DNA from: CAWAMR01 sp963783095
Lineage (GTDB): Bacteria > Planctomycetota > Planctomycetia > Gemmatales > Gemmataceae
NCBI GenBank assembly: GCA_963783095.1
Contig: CAWAMR010000014.1
Span: forward strand, 1-64,000
Length of the DNA stretch: 64,000 bases
Reading direction: 5' to 3'
Position numbers and translations under genes: made by a program. Positions 38,673-49,097 of the stretch are shown here, piece after piece. How positions within the stretch are numbered: position 1 is the stretch's first letter; every line of letters begins with the position of its first letter. The notes beneath the pieces were generated by a model. That model was not told the DNA's origin. It was given only the letters and a program-made list of their open reading frames with translations, and did no database searches.

Positions 38673-39236
38673 ATGATGAAACGAATTCCCGTATTTCTCG
38701 TTGTAGCCATCGCAGGCATCGGTGCTTCCCCGGCACAAGCAGAAGACTACACCGTCGATCCCGTGCATTCGAGCATGACCTTTAAGGTCCAGCACCTGGG
38801 GCTGGCGTTCATTCATGGCCGTTTCAACGACTACAGCGGAACGATCTCAATCAGCGACGATCCCGCCAAGTGCTCGTTCACCATGAGCATCAAGATTGAC
38901 AGCATCGACACCGCCAACAAGATGCGTGATGACCATCTTAAAGCCAATGACTATTTTGACGCCAAGAAGTATCCGACCATGGAGTTCAAGAGCACGAAAG
39001 TCAAAGCGGTCAAGCAAGGCTATGAAGTCACAGGCGACTTCACGATGCATGGCACGACCAAGTCGATTACGTTTGTTCTCGAGGGCGGCAAGACGACTGA
39101 AATTAAAGGCATGAAGCGTATCGGCTTCACAACCCAATTGACGCTAAAGCGCTCGGAGTACGGCGTGAACGGCGGCATTCCGTTGATCAGCGACGAAGTC
39201 GGAATCGCCATCAGCTATGAAGGATTGAAAAAATAG
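38673..39236 (+). CDS. YceI family periplasmic protein
   Basis: 187 residues, intact. A signal peptide ending SPAQA-EDY, then YTVDPVHSSMTFKVQHLGLA, FIHGRFNDYSGTISIS, DHLKANDYFDAKKYPTMEFK and GDFTMHGTTKSITFVLEGG, all YceI signatures. YceI proteins have a lipocalin-like fold that binds polyisoprenoid lipids. Together with the following LRR gene it lies between two 113-bp direct repeats. Confidence 0.92.
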   Translation: MMKRIPVFLVVAIAGIGASPAQAEDYTVDPVHSSMTFKVQHLGLAFIHGRFNDYSGTISISDDPAKCSFTMSIKIDSIDTANKMRDDHLKANDYFDAKKYPTMEFKSTKVKAVKQGYEVTGDFTMHGTTKSITFVLEGGKTTEIKGMKRIGFTTQLTLKRSEYGVNGGIPLISDEVGIAISYEGLKK

Positions 39237-39301
39237 ACCCAAGCGAATGGTGGCGTCCGGCACTGCGTTCGAGGCCGACTTTCTGATCTGGGAGAATATA
39301 C

Positions 39302-39871
39302 ATGCCGCTGCGCGCGCGAATTTTGTTTTGTGTCGCTATACTTCTGATCGTCGGCTCGCCGCTTCCGGCAGACGAGAAAAACGACGAGCAGGAAATGGCC
39401 ATTGCCACCATCAAAAAGATGGGAGGAAACGTTGGAATTGACGCGAAGGCCCCAGGCAAGCCGGTGGTCAAGGTATTCCTCTATGGAGGAAAGATCGCCG
39501 GCACGGGCCTGGAGTGTCTGAAGGCGTTGCCCTCAGTTTACTGGGTGGGCCTGCACGACAGCGACACGACGGATGCCGATGTGAAGCACGTCAAGAGCTT
39601 GCCCAAACTCCGCCGACTCAGCCTTGCCGAGACCAAAATCACCGACGCTGCGCTGATGGACCTCAAGGAGGCGACAAATCTGGAATGGCTGGAATTGCAC
39701 CACTGCGCCATTACCGACGCAGGACTAGCGCACCTCAAGGCGCTGAAGAAGCTCAAACACCTGGATCTGAGCGGCACCAAAGTGACGAAGGCCGGAATCA
39801 AAGTCCTTCAGGACGCAATCCCCGACGTGAAGATTTACAACCCCTTGAAACCTCTTGACGACGAGAAATAA
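39302..39871 (+). CDS. Small secreted leucine-rich-repeat protein
   Basis: 189 residues, intact. Signal peptide ARILFCVAILLIVGSPLPAD. LRR-like units: LPKLRRLSLAETKITDAALM, TNLEWLELHHCAITDAGLAH and LKKLKHLDLSGTKVTKAGIK, the planctomycete short LRR type with 'TDAGL'. Probably extracytoplasmic protein binding. It lies 65 bases downstream of yceI, perhaps co-transcribed. Confidence 0.8.
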   Translation: MPLRARILFCVAILLIVGSPLPADEKNDEQEMAIATIKKMGGNVGIDAKAPGKPVVKVFLYGGKIAGTGLECLKALPSVYWVGLHDSDTTDADVKHVKSLPKLRRLSLAETKITDAALMDLKEATNLEWLELHHCAITDAGLAHLKALKKLKHLDLSGTKVTKAGIKVLQDAIPDVKIYNPLKPLDDEK

Positions 39872-40158
39872 CGAGTGCTTTTGTCGGCGATGTCCTTTCC
39901 TCAAGCAAGCCAGTCATTCGGCGCGGGCCAAGTTTTGCTCACCGGATCGGTTATTGGAGGAACTAGTCAAAAATGACCCGGCATGGTGTTCGAAACTTGC
40001 GTCCTACCAGACCTGCCGGCCTGGGTTATCATTTGGCCGAACCGCCTTGCAACGGCCCGACACGGGACCACCACCTGGACTTTGCACTCTGGCACACTCC
40101 GCAGAAAAGGCGTCAGGAACATTTCTTACACCTCTTGCATTCCGGTGACACCTGGATG

Positions 40159-40275
40159 GTATCCGCAAGAGAATTTTTTTCGATCCAATCCCGTTCTTTA
40201 CATCGGTCGATCTGACGTGTGTCGGGCACTTCATTGAGAATGCGATTTGCCTGCGTCGGTCGATCAGACCGACGC
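40159..40275. repeat. 113-bp direct repeat, copy 2, with terminal hairpin
   Basis: 40159-40271 is the second copy of the repeat at 38322-38434. It ends in a perfect 9-bp-arm hairpin, 40253-40275 (GCGTCGGTC-GATCA-GACCGACGC), followed by GCCCAAAG. The rest of 39872-40415 shows no gene I recognise. Confidence 0.88.
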
Positions 40276-40415
40276 GCCCAAAGAACGGAGACAAAACCGA
40301 GCTAAAACCTCACGGTCGCGCGGGCCAACCTCATGAGATTCCGACCGCGAAAGAGAAAGAGTAGGCGGTGCCGGCCGCGCAGCCTGCGACCGGTCGCCCG
40401 GAACTGCGGTTGAGA

Positions 40416-41257
40416 TCAATCCTCTTTCGGTTTGCGTTTCTTTTGTGTCCGCTTCTTCGGCTTTCCAGCTACGGAATGATCTCGTTCGTACACCACTTTC
40501 TGATTGCCAGTTGCATCTGTCAGAACCATTCGAAACACCTCTGCAGGAAGCCCGACTGGCATTGCTGGGAATTGTTTGATGCGAGGGAATTGCTTTCGAA
40601 AGTAGTTGATCGCTTTTTCGAGTTGAATGGTCGGCGATCCTGCCGTCCATTGCAGAAAACTCTGCTCCGGTGCATACTCAACGCCGCCGTCCGACAACTC
40701 CTCGACCTTCCAACCGGGAGCGTTCAGGAAGAAATCCCGACCATATCGTTCGACGTAGCTGGGGCCGAAGATGTTTCTCCAATAAAGATATTTCAACTCC
40801 AACTTATCCACGTTCGTCCATGCACCTTCGCCCAGACTATCCAAGGTACTGTACTCCGGGGCACGTCAGGATAGATCAGGCGGCCAAACTCCCAGAGACT
40901 GTTCGCCAGCGGGTCCCAGCTTGCAGGATCTTGATCGTCAGTATCCTGGGAAAACCGAACGTAGCCTGACGGGCCCGAAAAAGTCATGTCGGCGGAGCCG
41001 TGTTCACGGGGTTTCTTTTGATCTCCGTAATGTCCAAAGCACTTTCCCAGAATCGGGTGCTCTACGCCAAGAAATGAGGATATGCTACCGTCATCATCGT
41101 CAATCTTTCTTTCTGGGCGTCGTTCTTCCATCGGGGCACCCGCGAGAGGTAGAAATACACAACCTCGCTCCTTGAGAATTCGGAGCCACTCGCGTGCCGC
41201 CTGGCTCCTGTCCTGGCACAAACCTCGACAACGGTTGTGCAAAAGTACTAACGTCAT
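40416..41257 (-). CDS. Hypothetical protein, member 1 of an unnamed family ('GRDF-PGW'), frameshifted
   Basis: Up to about 280 residues in two frames joined near 40845. The C-terminal domain reads LELKYLYWRNIFGPSYVERY, GRDFFLNAPGWKVEELSDGG and QSFLQWTAGSPTIQLEKAIN, and it closely parallels the protein at 42276-42994. The N-terminal half contains GVEHPILGKCFGHYGDQKKP and SGPSGYVRFSQDTD. The tail is very basic (KPKKRTQKKRKPKED). The start is uncertain. Not recognised; the style is that of immunity or small regulatory proteins. Confidence 0.55.
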
Positions 41258-41394
41258 GGACCCCTTCTCGTATCATGGAACTGATTTCCAAGTAACTAGC
41301 TGAACGTACCCTTTTGTTTTTCGCAGATCTTGAAGCATTGTCCTCGCCTCCGGTGGAAGCTTTCCCCGGAATTCTATACGGAGCTTCGTTCCGG

Positions 41395-42065
41395 GCGACC
41401 CGATACTGGAGCGAATCGGTACAGCCGAGGCCCGGAAGCAACTGGACGAGTTGGCGGGCGGACTATCCGATGCCCGGTTGACAATGGCAGCCGCTGCCGC
41501 GGATGGCAAGACGCTCTTTGCCGCCAGCGATCAGATCGGCGCCTGGAGCGTCGACACCGCCAAACCGATCGCGATCGTCAAGCAACCGCAAGATCTCCTC
41601 TATGCTCTTTCCTTGTCCTCCGATGGCAAATTCGCCGCCTGCGCCGGGCATACGATAGAAGGCAGTCGACTGAGATTCGTGGACACTTCAACCGGGAAAA
41701 TCGTGTTTGAGGAACTTCTCCACGACAAGCCGATGAAACCACTTCAAAAAACCGACGTCACTGATCATTTGCCCGGTGTAATCTGCACGGAGTTCTCGCC
41801 GCGAGGTGGCTGGTTCGCGATATCGCAAGGCGGCGCGACGATTGACTTCTGCGAAGTCACCCAGTTGACCTCCGGCAACAAGAAGCTTTCGGACGCGCCA
41901 AAACGCTTCTGCGTTGCGAGCGGAACGTCCAATCCTTTGTCTTTTCACCGGACGGCACCCATGTCGCGACGGCTGAGGAGGGCGGTGCGTTTGGCGCGAA
42001 GAAGAGTCAAATTCAGAAGAGTTGCTTTTTCGCGTCATCGATTCGCCAACCCGACGCTTATATGA
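41395..42065 (+). pseudogene. Fragment of a large WD40-type protein
   Basis: In one frame: VPGDPILERIGTAEARKQLD, ELAGGLSDARLT, then DGKTLFAASDQIGAWSVDTA, LYALSLSSDGKFAACAGHTI and LRFVDTSTGKIVFEELL. The LERIGTxEARxxLxxLAxG block is typical of the C-terminal end of big planctomycete WD40 proteins; here it precedes propeller-like sequence, so the order is unusual. No start codon context, and the 3' end shifts out of frame near 41940. Best read as a remnant. Confidence 0.55.
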
Positions 42066-42275
42066 TAGGTGGAGACTGCGCACGGCGGTCTCACGGATCT
42101 GCTCGTCAGCGATCATCTGAAACTGCGGAGTCTGCTCTCGGACTTGAGTTTGGGGTCGTGGATCCAAGTGTTCGTGGATTGCGTTTGCTTTGTCAATGGT
42201 GTCGTAAGTTCAGCAAGGCGGCCCATCGGACCGAAGCCCCCGGGCGTGGGGGAGATGCGCCAACAAGGTAGCTCT

Positions 42276-42994
42276 ATGGCCAGGAGAACGACTTTAACCA
42301 AGATCGAAACCGAGATGTACTACTGTGAGCGAGTCTCGCATTCGGCCGGTGCACAACAAGTCTTCAAGATTCTGGGAGGCATGGGATGCGACTTCTTTGA
42401 TTGCTGGCCCAATCAACCTCTCAAGAATTTTAACGACGCGATAAATGAGGATGGTGATATCGAAGTTGGCACGGGAGTTCTCCAGGACGACTTGGCCATC
42501 GAATCGGTTTCCTTCACGTCTCGGGGCAGCGCCGACATAGCTTTTATCTCTGAATACAACGCACTGAGCGTCGGCCAGTCTGCCGGGCTGAGCCCTAAAC
42601 GACTACCAGGCTTCCACTCTCGAAAGGAAACCGACGAGCTTGCCGCCAAGCAAGAAGAGTTTGCGGAGAAGCTTTTTGTTAACCTGCCCCTACATATGGC
42701 TGGACCGACGAGCCCGGAGAGAATGCACCCAGCCCAAAAACAATTCGGTTGCTGAAACTGAAGTATATTTTCTGGGCCAACTATTTTGGATTGGATTATG
42801 TGAACGCGATCGGCCGGGATTTTTTGCTGGCCACGCCAGGCTGGAAAAGCAAGGAGATCGAAGACGCTGGAATTGCAATTGTCACCAACCAGAGTTATTG
42901 CGATTGGTGGTCGAACTCGAACACCCTTGTGATTGAGCATTTCAGTACCCGTTATCCTGAGATCAAGGCATATAGGTCGATGGGGGTTGGGTAG
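42276..42994 (+). CDS. Hypothetical protein, member 2 of the 'GRDF-PGW' family, frameshifted
   Basis: About 240 residues. N-terminal part from MARRTTLTKIETEMYYCERV, with VFKILGGMGCDFFDCWPNQP, DLAIESVSFTSRGSADIAFI and ETDELAAKQEEFAEKLFVNL. After a shift near 42700 the C-terminal domain gives LKYIFWANYFGLDYVNAIGR, DFLLATPGWKSKEIEDAGIA and QSYCDWWSNSNTLVIEHFS. Shared positions with member 1: LKY-x2-W-x-N-x-FG, GRDF-x-L-x2-PGWK, QS-x3-W. Family not recognised. Confidence 0.6.
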
Positions 42995-43102
42995 CCGCTC
43001 GGCAAATGACTGAGCCAAATCGATCCTCAAGTTCACGACGCCATACAAGGGATGGGTCGACACGCAATTCCCTTTTCAAGAAAATTGTTGGGGAGCGTGG
43101 CT

Positions 43103-43777
43103 ATGTTTGGCCTGGTCCTTGATCGTGGGAGCCCATCAATGGGATTAAACATCTCTCCGGGGAGACTCGCCGATTTACGAGTCAATGACCCCGATGCGGC
43201 GGCGGATCTCCGCAAGCTGATAACGTCGGCCAACCGCACACTCAAGGCCAACGGCCTGCGGACACACGCCGAACCCGAGGATCTGCCGGGGCTGCCAGAA
43301 CGATTCAATCGCAATTCGGTACCATACGGATGGTTCGATCGGCTGAAACGTGCCGTCGCTTATGCTCGTAACCGGCCCAAAAAGTTCAAGCCGCTCCCGA
43401 CGGGCAAGGACGCCGCTGAGGATAGTTGGGTGATTCAGGAGTTGTGCACTCTGGAGTCGCACATTATCTGTCACTCGGACTGCGACGGCCTGTACCTCCC
43501 GGTGGACTTTGACTCGCCGCTCTACAGCGAGCGAAAGAGCGATGTCGCTTACATGGGCCTCGGCTCAAGCCTGGCGGGACTTCGCGAATTGGTATTGACG
43601 GCCCCACTCCTCGGCATCGAACTGAACGAGGGGATATTGGACCCAAAGCTCGTGCGGCGGATCTTCCGGGAGAAGGAGGGATCCCACCTATTTGAGATTG
43701 AGCGTAAAACTTGGCTGGCGTTTTTCGAAGCATTTACGCTTAGCCTCGAGTACAAGACAGCGGTCGTGCTTAGTTGA
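43103..43777 (+). CDS. Hypothetical protein
   Basis: About 224 residues from MFGLVLDRGSPSMGLNISPG; an upstream ATG at 43052 would add 17. Contains DDAAADLRKLI-type helix (PDAAADLRKLITSANRTLKA), ICHSDCDGLYLPVDFDSPLY, YMGLGSSLAGLRELVLTAPL and WLAFFEAFTLSLEYKTAVVL. No signal peptide. The acidic, helix-rich style and surroundings fit an immunity-type protein, but I do not recognise the family. Confidence 0.55.
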   Translation: MFGLVLDRGSPSMGLNISPGRLADLRVNDPDAAADLRKLITSANRTLKANGLRTHAEPEDLPGLPERFNRNSVPYGWFDRLKRAVAYARNRPKKFKPLPTGKDAAEDSWVIQELCTLESHIICHSDCDGLYLPVDFDSPLYSERKSDVAYMGLGSSLAGLRELVLTAPLLGIELNEGILDPKLVRRIFREKEGSHLFEIERKTWLAFFEAFTLSLEYKTAVVLS

Positions 43778-43849
43778 TTTTGGTGATTAGGCGCTCCACT
43801 CGCTGTATGCGCCAGACGTGGGAAAGTGAATTCCAGTTGAACGGATGCG

Positions 43850-44269
43850 ATGGCCAAGAAAAAAGCAAAGCCGATAGCTTTTTTGCCCTGTTTGTTCCTG
43901 ACCAAAGCTGAGGCAGTGTGGAATTGTAAATGCCATGAAATGACGGAAAGAAAAGAACTTCGCGAGCATTTCGCCCTACTACTTACTGTATGAAAGCGCA
44001 AACTCAAAATTTGAGTCGATGGACGACTATGTAATGGAAGGAGACTTCGACTGCACAGTTTTACGGACGGGGAAGAGGCTTACGCAATGTACCCGGGCTC
44101 CTGCGATTGTCACGCTGAGCAAGGGGACGCGCTCCGATTGCCTGAGAGGGCCAATCTCCTGGCTGATTGTCTCGCCTCGATTCGTCACAATATGCGGAGA
44201 TTATTTGAACAAGCACGTCCAAGTACTCGAGTTGATCACTCGTCTCCCCGACGGCAGGAAAGTGACTGA
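43850..44269 (+). CDS. Possible hypothetical gene, frameshifted
   Basis: From the ATG at 43850: MAKKKAKPIAFLPCLFLTKA, EAVWNCKCHEMTERKELREH; shift; PYYLLYESANSKFESMDDYV, MEGDFDC; shift; GEEAYAMYPGSCDCHAEQGD, ALRLPERANLLADCLASIRH, ending near 44269. The three pieces follow each other without gaps and look protein-like, with Cys pairs. At least two indels are needed. It may be a decayed gene. Confidence 0.35.
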
Positions 44270-44332
44270 CCGATATGTTGTGTTGAATCTGATCGGCACG
44301 ATCGACGCGCTGGCCAGTCCTGGGCAGACGAA

Positions 44333-44490
44333 AAAGGATAGACGTAGGCCAGTGGGAACATGCCGCCGCGGAGCAGTCCAGCGGTCTTGCCGGCGTCGAT
44401 GCGGTCGTTCTTGGACTTGCCCCCATGCACGGACTTCATGTACAGCGCGTGGCCGAGCACGACGGGATGGAGTGGTCTTCGCAAACCCGC
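44333..44490 (-). mobile_element. IS110 family transposase fragment
   Basis: About 40 clear codons: LGHALYMKSVHGGKSKNDRI then DAGKTAGLLRGGMFPLAYVY. The KNDRIDA block belongs to the N-terminal DEDD (RuvC-like) domain of IS110 transposases. Both ends are lost and neighbouring bases are out of frame, so this is a scrap of an old insertion. Confidence 0.75.
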
Positions 44491-44727
44491 TTCGTGGTTG
44501 GAAGGCTACATGACTTCCTGAAAGATCCACGTTGAGACCGGGTTTACCCGTGATCTCGCTTCCAATAGGACGAGCCTTCGGCCCGTCTCCATTGAGGCCA
44601 TTAGAAGTATCCAGGGGGCTGCTGCTGAGCTGGACGCCATTTGGGCTTTTCGTGACGTGACGGAGTGTCCGGTGGCCAGCCAGCAGAGCCAGTCGTTCGA
44701 TGGCTTAACATACGCGAAAGGGCAGCC

Positions 44728-46119
44728 ATGCCGAAGTACCAGGTCGATCTCAAGCCCGTTGCCGGTCACGCCATTCCTCCTCTTCTGGAGAAATTCGGCG
44801 CGCTGGCTTTCCTCCCAGGAGTACGGCAGCGTTGGCTGGTTCTCTCTTCATGCTGAGGCTGTGCCTGTCGAGTGGGATCGAAACAGAATTCCACGCATTC
44901 AACGCGACGCCTTCTCGTTCCTGGAACTGCCGAACGGATCGTTAATTCTCCTCGTCAACACCGGCAATGGATCGCCCCCAGCGGTCGGACTATTGGGTTC
45001 GGAAGGAGAGACCGATTCCATAGCGACCTCGCTTGAAGAATTCCTGATTCTCCTCAGTAACGCCGAGACAGGTATCTCAGACCTCGATGAGGAAGAAGCT
45101 TCCGGCGCAAGAAGTTGAAAGCTTGGCTAACGAAGAACAAGATCAAGCCGCCCAAAGCTCCGCCCTTCGATTTCGACAGCTTCCTGGATGGAAATGCAAA
45201 GTCTTCGCCCCCAGCAGCTCCGCAGTCTGGTTCACCCCCGGCTGAAAGCCTGAAGATGCTGCCGCCGTTCGTTCGGCAGATTGCTCTGATGGTGGGTCGC
45301 CGCGCGGATGACGCCGAGTTGATCGAATTCGTCACCGGAACGCTGGGCCAGAAAATTCCGAACTCAACCACGTCCGAATCCAAGGATGTGACCGCGAAAA
45401 AGCATGGGCTGGAGCTGAATTTCAGCCATGATGTCAAGAATGCGAAGTACCAGCTGATTCCCAAGTCGAAAACCTCGTATGTGCCGTACCTCTCATTGGT
45501 CTGGCTGAATTCCAAGTTGCCCGGCCCACTGCCCTTCGGCCTTCGATTTGGGATGTCGGTCGAGGAGATCACTGGTACGTTGGGCGATCCTGCCGTCCGT
45601 GGTTCCTCGCGTATTCCTCACTGGGAGCGCGAGCTCGATCCGGCCCGGGAGATTATGTTCGAAGTGGATCCGAAGACCTTTGCTATTACAATCAAACAAT
45701 CTCGCGAATTGATGGGCGACGACGAGGATTCGAGGCCACTCCTCGGCCTCTTGCTGGCATGGCTGGCAAGCCGCGGTTTCTTGGAACCGAAGGCTTTCCT
45801 CGGTCACGAGGCGCTTCTTGAAGCCGTCCGTGAACGCAAAGAACGTGGAAGCAAGCTCGTTGAAGCCGCTCTGCCTCGCGGCTTATGGGATATGCACCTC
45901 AAGGATTTGCCGGAGTTTCGCAATTTCGCACATGCATGGATGCACAGACTCGGTGAAACGTGGATTCGCGATGACCTTGTCGGTGTTTTCGGCTCGCGCA
46001 TAGGACCTTACGGGCTTCCGGAGGCGGCGCTTGACGACGACGATTGGGAAACAGTGGACAAGGCGACTCCGGTGTTGGATCGCTGCTTTGCCGAATGGCT
46101 GTCCTGTGGGGACCAATGA
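44728..46119 (+). CDS. SMI1/KNR4-like N-terminal domain protein with a large C-terminal region, frameshifted
   Basis: 464 codons from the ATG at 44728. After a shift near 44820 the N-terminal domain continues WFSLHAEAVPVEWDRNRIPR and GSLILLVNTGNGSPPAVGLL, ending in LEEFLILLSN, typical of SMI1/KNR4 (SUKH-like) folds. A second shift near 45110 restores the first frame into KAWLTKNKIKPPKAPPFDFD. The C-terminal part contains LPFGLRFGMSVEEITGTLGD, SRPLLGLLLAWLASRGFLEP and HAWMHRLGETWIRDDLVGVF. SUKH-type domains are common immunity proteins against polymorphic toxins; no toxin is visible here. Confidence 0.55.
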
Positions 46120-46594
46120 GAGTAACCAAGCGCGATTCAAAGGCTGTCGCGCGAGAGAGCGCCATCGAGCCGTGCGCTGAAGCCAGCTGGCCGCGCGATG
46201 GTCGGTCCGCCCGACGTGGGTCGGACCAACGCGCGCCAGACGTGGCGATAAGGACGGGCACGGTTTCTGGACTACATGCAAGTCATGGCGTCTTTTTCTG
46301 TGGATCAACTTGGGACGCTACCCCCCGGCAAGGGATACCAGCGTTGGATGATGGCACCATTCAGTGGTCGCGCGTGGGGAGGTGGCAAGAATCTCTGCTT
46401 TCGGCTGGATTACAATCTGGTAGATCGGAACAGCGAGCGGCCGGGGCATCACTTCCGCCGACGATTCTGCTATATTAACTTCATCGATGCCCGACACGTC
46501 GCTAACCCTTCTCGACCGTCTACGTCATCCGGACCAGCCGGACGCCTGGAATGTAGGTTTGGGTATTTTGTCTATTTACATACCTTCCAAGATG
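46120..46594. other. Intergenic region without a recognised gene
   Basis: 475 bases. It contains GTCGGTCCGCCCGAC at 46201-46215, also found at 48825-48839, a possible short palindromic repeat. No reading frame here looks protein-like in both composition and similarity. Confidence 0.4.
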
Positions 46595-47038
46595 TTAATT
46601 CTTGGTCAACTCGAAGGTGATCTTCTCGATCTTACCGGTGAACTCGAAACTGCCTTTGTCCTTGTAGGCTGGATCGACAGAAGTGATCGAGTCGCGTCCG
46701 ACTTCGAACGGCTCCAGCCCGTGCCGGAAGAAGGTGCGCTTGATCTTGCCCTCGCCGACCGGCTTGCCGTTGACGGACATCGTAACTGTACCGCCGCCTT
46801 CTTTGGAGCCGTCGGGCCTAAACTCCGTTTTCAACGTGACATTTCCTTCCGGGATTGCAACCGTTCCTGGAATGGTAATGTCCGCGATTTCGAAGCCGGT
46901 GTAGCGGAAGTGTGGCTTGTTGTCCTTGATATAGAGCGACCACCCTGCCGAGAATGCCCCCGCACACGTCACAACGCCTTCCGCACCGCCCTTCGGAATG
47001 GTCAATTCTGCCGTGATAGTGTGGCCGCGTGGGAACAC
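46595..47038 (-). pseudogene. C-terminal fragment of an arylsulfatase
   Basis: 147 codons reading HTITAELTIPKGGAEGVVTC, AGWSLYIKDNKPHFRYTGFE, GGGTVTMSVNGKPVGEGKIK and GSFEFTGKIEKITFELTKN. This is the C-terminal beta domain that follows the catalytic domain in many planctomycete arylsulfatases. The catalytic part with the C-x-P-x-R site is absent, and a stop lies just upstream of the fragment. So the gene is truncated at its 5' side. Confidence 0.7.
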
Positions 47039-47104
47039 CTGGTCGGTTATCGGCTCTTAACGCGAGTAGTCGAATTGCGAATCGGCAACATCTCGCCTTT
47101 AGGC

Positions 47105-48748
47105 TTATTTCGCTTTCTTCATGAAGTCGTCAAAGTTGGATCGAAAGACATGGCATTCCGGCAACGCTTTTTTAAACTCACGTTCTCCGGCCTCGGTCAC
47201 TTTAGTGTTTGTTAGCATCACCGATTCGAGAGAACTGAGTTTTGATAGTTCCTTCATCCCGGCATCAGTGACCTTTGAACCGATCATATTAATCGATCGC
47301 AGACTCGGGAATTTGGACAGTTCCGCCATGCCGACATCGGTGAGTTGGTCGCCGTATAAGCCAATCGACGTCAACTTCGGAAGCTTCGCCAGATGCTTCA
47401 GGCCAGCATCAGTGTATCGCGTCAGTGAACCAAGGGTTAGATACGATAGGCTCTTGACTTCAGCGACTTCCTTGAGGCCCGCATCCGTCAATTTCGACGA
47501 ATTCAAATGGAGCACCTCCAATTTGCCGAGTCGCGCCAATTCCTTCAGTCCCGAATCGGTGATTGGGTTAAAATCAAGCCAAAGAACCTTTAGGTCCTTC
47601 AGTTTTGCGATCTCTCTGAGTCCGAGGTCAGAGATTCTGGTGTTAGCCAAATTGAGCTCTTGCAATTTCGTGAGCTTTGCCAGTTTTGCCATGCCCGCAT
47701 CGGTAAGCTTGGTTGTACCTATATTCAGCTTTTCGAGGTTCTGAAGAGTTGAGATGGGGTCCAGAGCGTCTTCGGTTATTGCCGTACTGCTGATGTCCAA
47801 TTCACGCAATTCTGTTCGGTCGGCCAGCTCTTTGATCCCGGCATCGGTAATCGCAGCACGATGCAATCGTAGATGCTTCAATCCTTTGAGTTCCACCAGC
47901 TCTCCGAGCGCCACATCGGTGACCTTCGATTTTCGATCAAAGTCGAAGCCGCGATCGGGGTGACGGTCGTAAGAGGACGAATGGCCAATGAGGCCCAAGT
48001 CCATGGTTTCCAAGTTCTTTAGACGGGTGAGTGTTTTGACGCCGGCATCGGTAATTTCGGTTCCCGCCAGATTCAAGCCTTGCAAGTCCTTGAGTTCGAG
48101 CAGCTCCTTGAGACCCTCATCTGTCAACTTCATGCTGTTAAGATTTATCGATCGAAGGTTTCGAAGTTTCGCCGTTTCCTTGAGTCCTGCGTCGGAAATA
48201 TCGGTGGCACCTAGATGCAGGTGCTGCAAATTGGTGCACGCCGACAAATGTTTCAGCCCGGCATCGGTGACCTTCGTGTCCTCCAGGTCCAACCATTGCA
48301 GATTCTTCAAGTGGATCAATTCCTTCAATCCCTTGTCGGTGATTTTGGTGTGTCCGAGAACAATGCCAGCGAGATTTGGGACCCCGGCCAGTTGTTTTAA
48401 TCCCGAGTCGTCGATTATCGTGCCGTATAACCGTATTGCGAATGTCGTGTCGGGAACAGAAAGGTTTGTCAACATCCCGTTCTTCCAATGCTTGAATGAG
48501 AAGCAAGGTAACGCGCCGCGAAGCTCAGTTGACGATTGAAGCAATCGCGGTTCCAGTTCATTCATGTCCCAGCCGACCCAGCCAACCGTTGCACCGGCCT
48601 TTTCCCAGGACTTGACGACTTCTTCAGGAAATGGCCGAGGGACGCCGTCTTGCTTGGGCGCGGGAACAGCTTGCATTATCCCGACACTACCTGTCAGAGC
48701 AAGCAGACCAGCAAACAGGCAGCGGGTTGCGACATGAATACGTTGCAT
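47105..48748 (-). CDS. Secreted leucine-rich-repeat protein
   Basis: 547 residues, intact. Signal peptide MQRIHVATRCLFAGLLALTG. After about 100 residues (VVKSWEKAGATVGWVGWDMN) there are about 17 LRR units of 24 residues such as LKNLQWLDLEDTKVTDAGLK, LTKLQELNLANTRISDLGLR and FPSLRSINMIGSKVTDAGMK. One longer insert (SYDRHPDRGFDFDRKSK) interrupts the array. The units are of the same TDAGLK type as in the large kinase, but less uniform at DNA level. Probably extracytoplasmic ligand binding. Confidence 0.85.
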   Translation of the reverse strand: MQRIHVATRCLFAGLLALTGSVGIMQAVPAPKQDGVPRPFPEEVVKSWEKAGATVGWVGWDMNELEPRLLQSSTELRGALPCFSFKHWKNGMLTNLSVPDTTFAIRLYGTIIDDSGLKQLAGVPNLAGIVLGHTKITDKGLKELIHLKNLQWLDLEDTKVTDAGLKHLSACTNLQHLHLGATDISDAGLKETAKLRNLRSINLNSMKLTDEGLKELLELKDLQGLNLAGTEITDAGVKTLTRLKNLETMDLGLIGHSSSYDRHPDRGFDFDRKSKVTDVALGELVELKGLKHLRLHRAAITDAGIKELADRTELRELDISSTAITEDALDPISTLQNLEKLNIGTTKLTDAGMAKLAKLTKLQELNLANTRISDLGLREIAKLKDLKVLWLDFNPITDSGLKELARLGKLEVLHLNSSKLTDAGLKEVAEVKSLSYLTLGSLTRYTDAGLKHLAKLPKLTSIGLYGDQLTDVGMAELSKFPSLRSINMIGSKVTDAGMKELSKLSSLESVMLTNTKVTEAGEREFKKALPECHVFRSNFDDFMKKAK

Positions 48749-49097
48749 GGCTTCCCCTCTTCGGCATTGCGATCGATCGGTTCCGTCATTTTACGGCCGG
48801 ACCGTCGCTGCAACCCAATTCAGCGTCGGTCCGCCCGACCGCCTGGCTGTTGCTCGCCGAAATCGCCTCAGCCCGCCTCACCCTTGACGCCACGTCCTTT
48901 TTTTGCTCGAATCGCGCGGCCGTCTGCTTACCTGCGGCTGATTGGGAGTGTATTCTTTCGAGTCAGAGTCAGCCAAACATTCCCGAATCAAGTAACATCC
49001 TCGACCGGAGGTCAAGGCAGCATGACGCGCAGCGCATCGCCACCGGTCGAGAAGATTGGGCATTGGAGCAAGAACCGGCGGCGTCGGAGCCGACCAG
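48749..49097. other. Intergenic region before the integrase
   Basis: 349 bases without a recognised gene. It holds the promoter side of the secreted LRR gene (left) and the leader of the integrase (right). A short GTCGGTCCGCCCGACC palindrome lies at 48825-48840. Confidence 0.4.
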
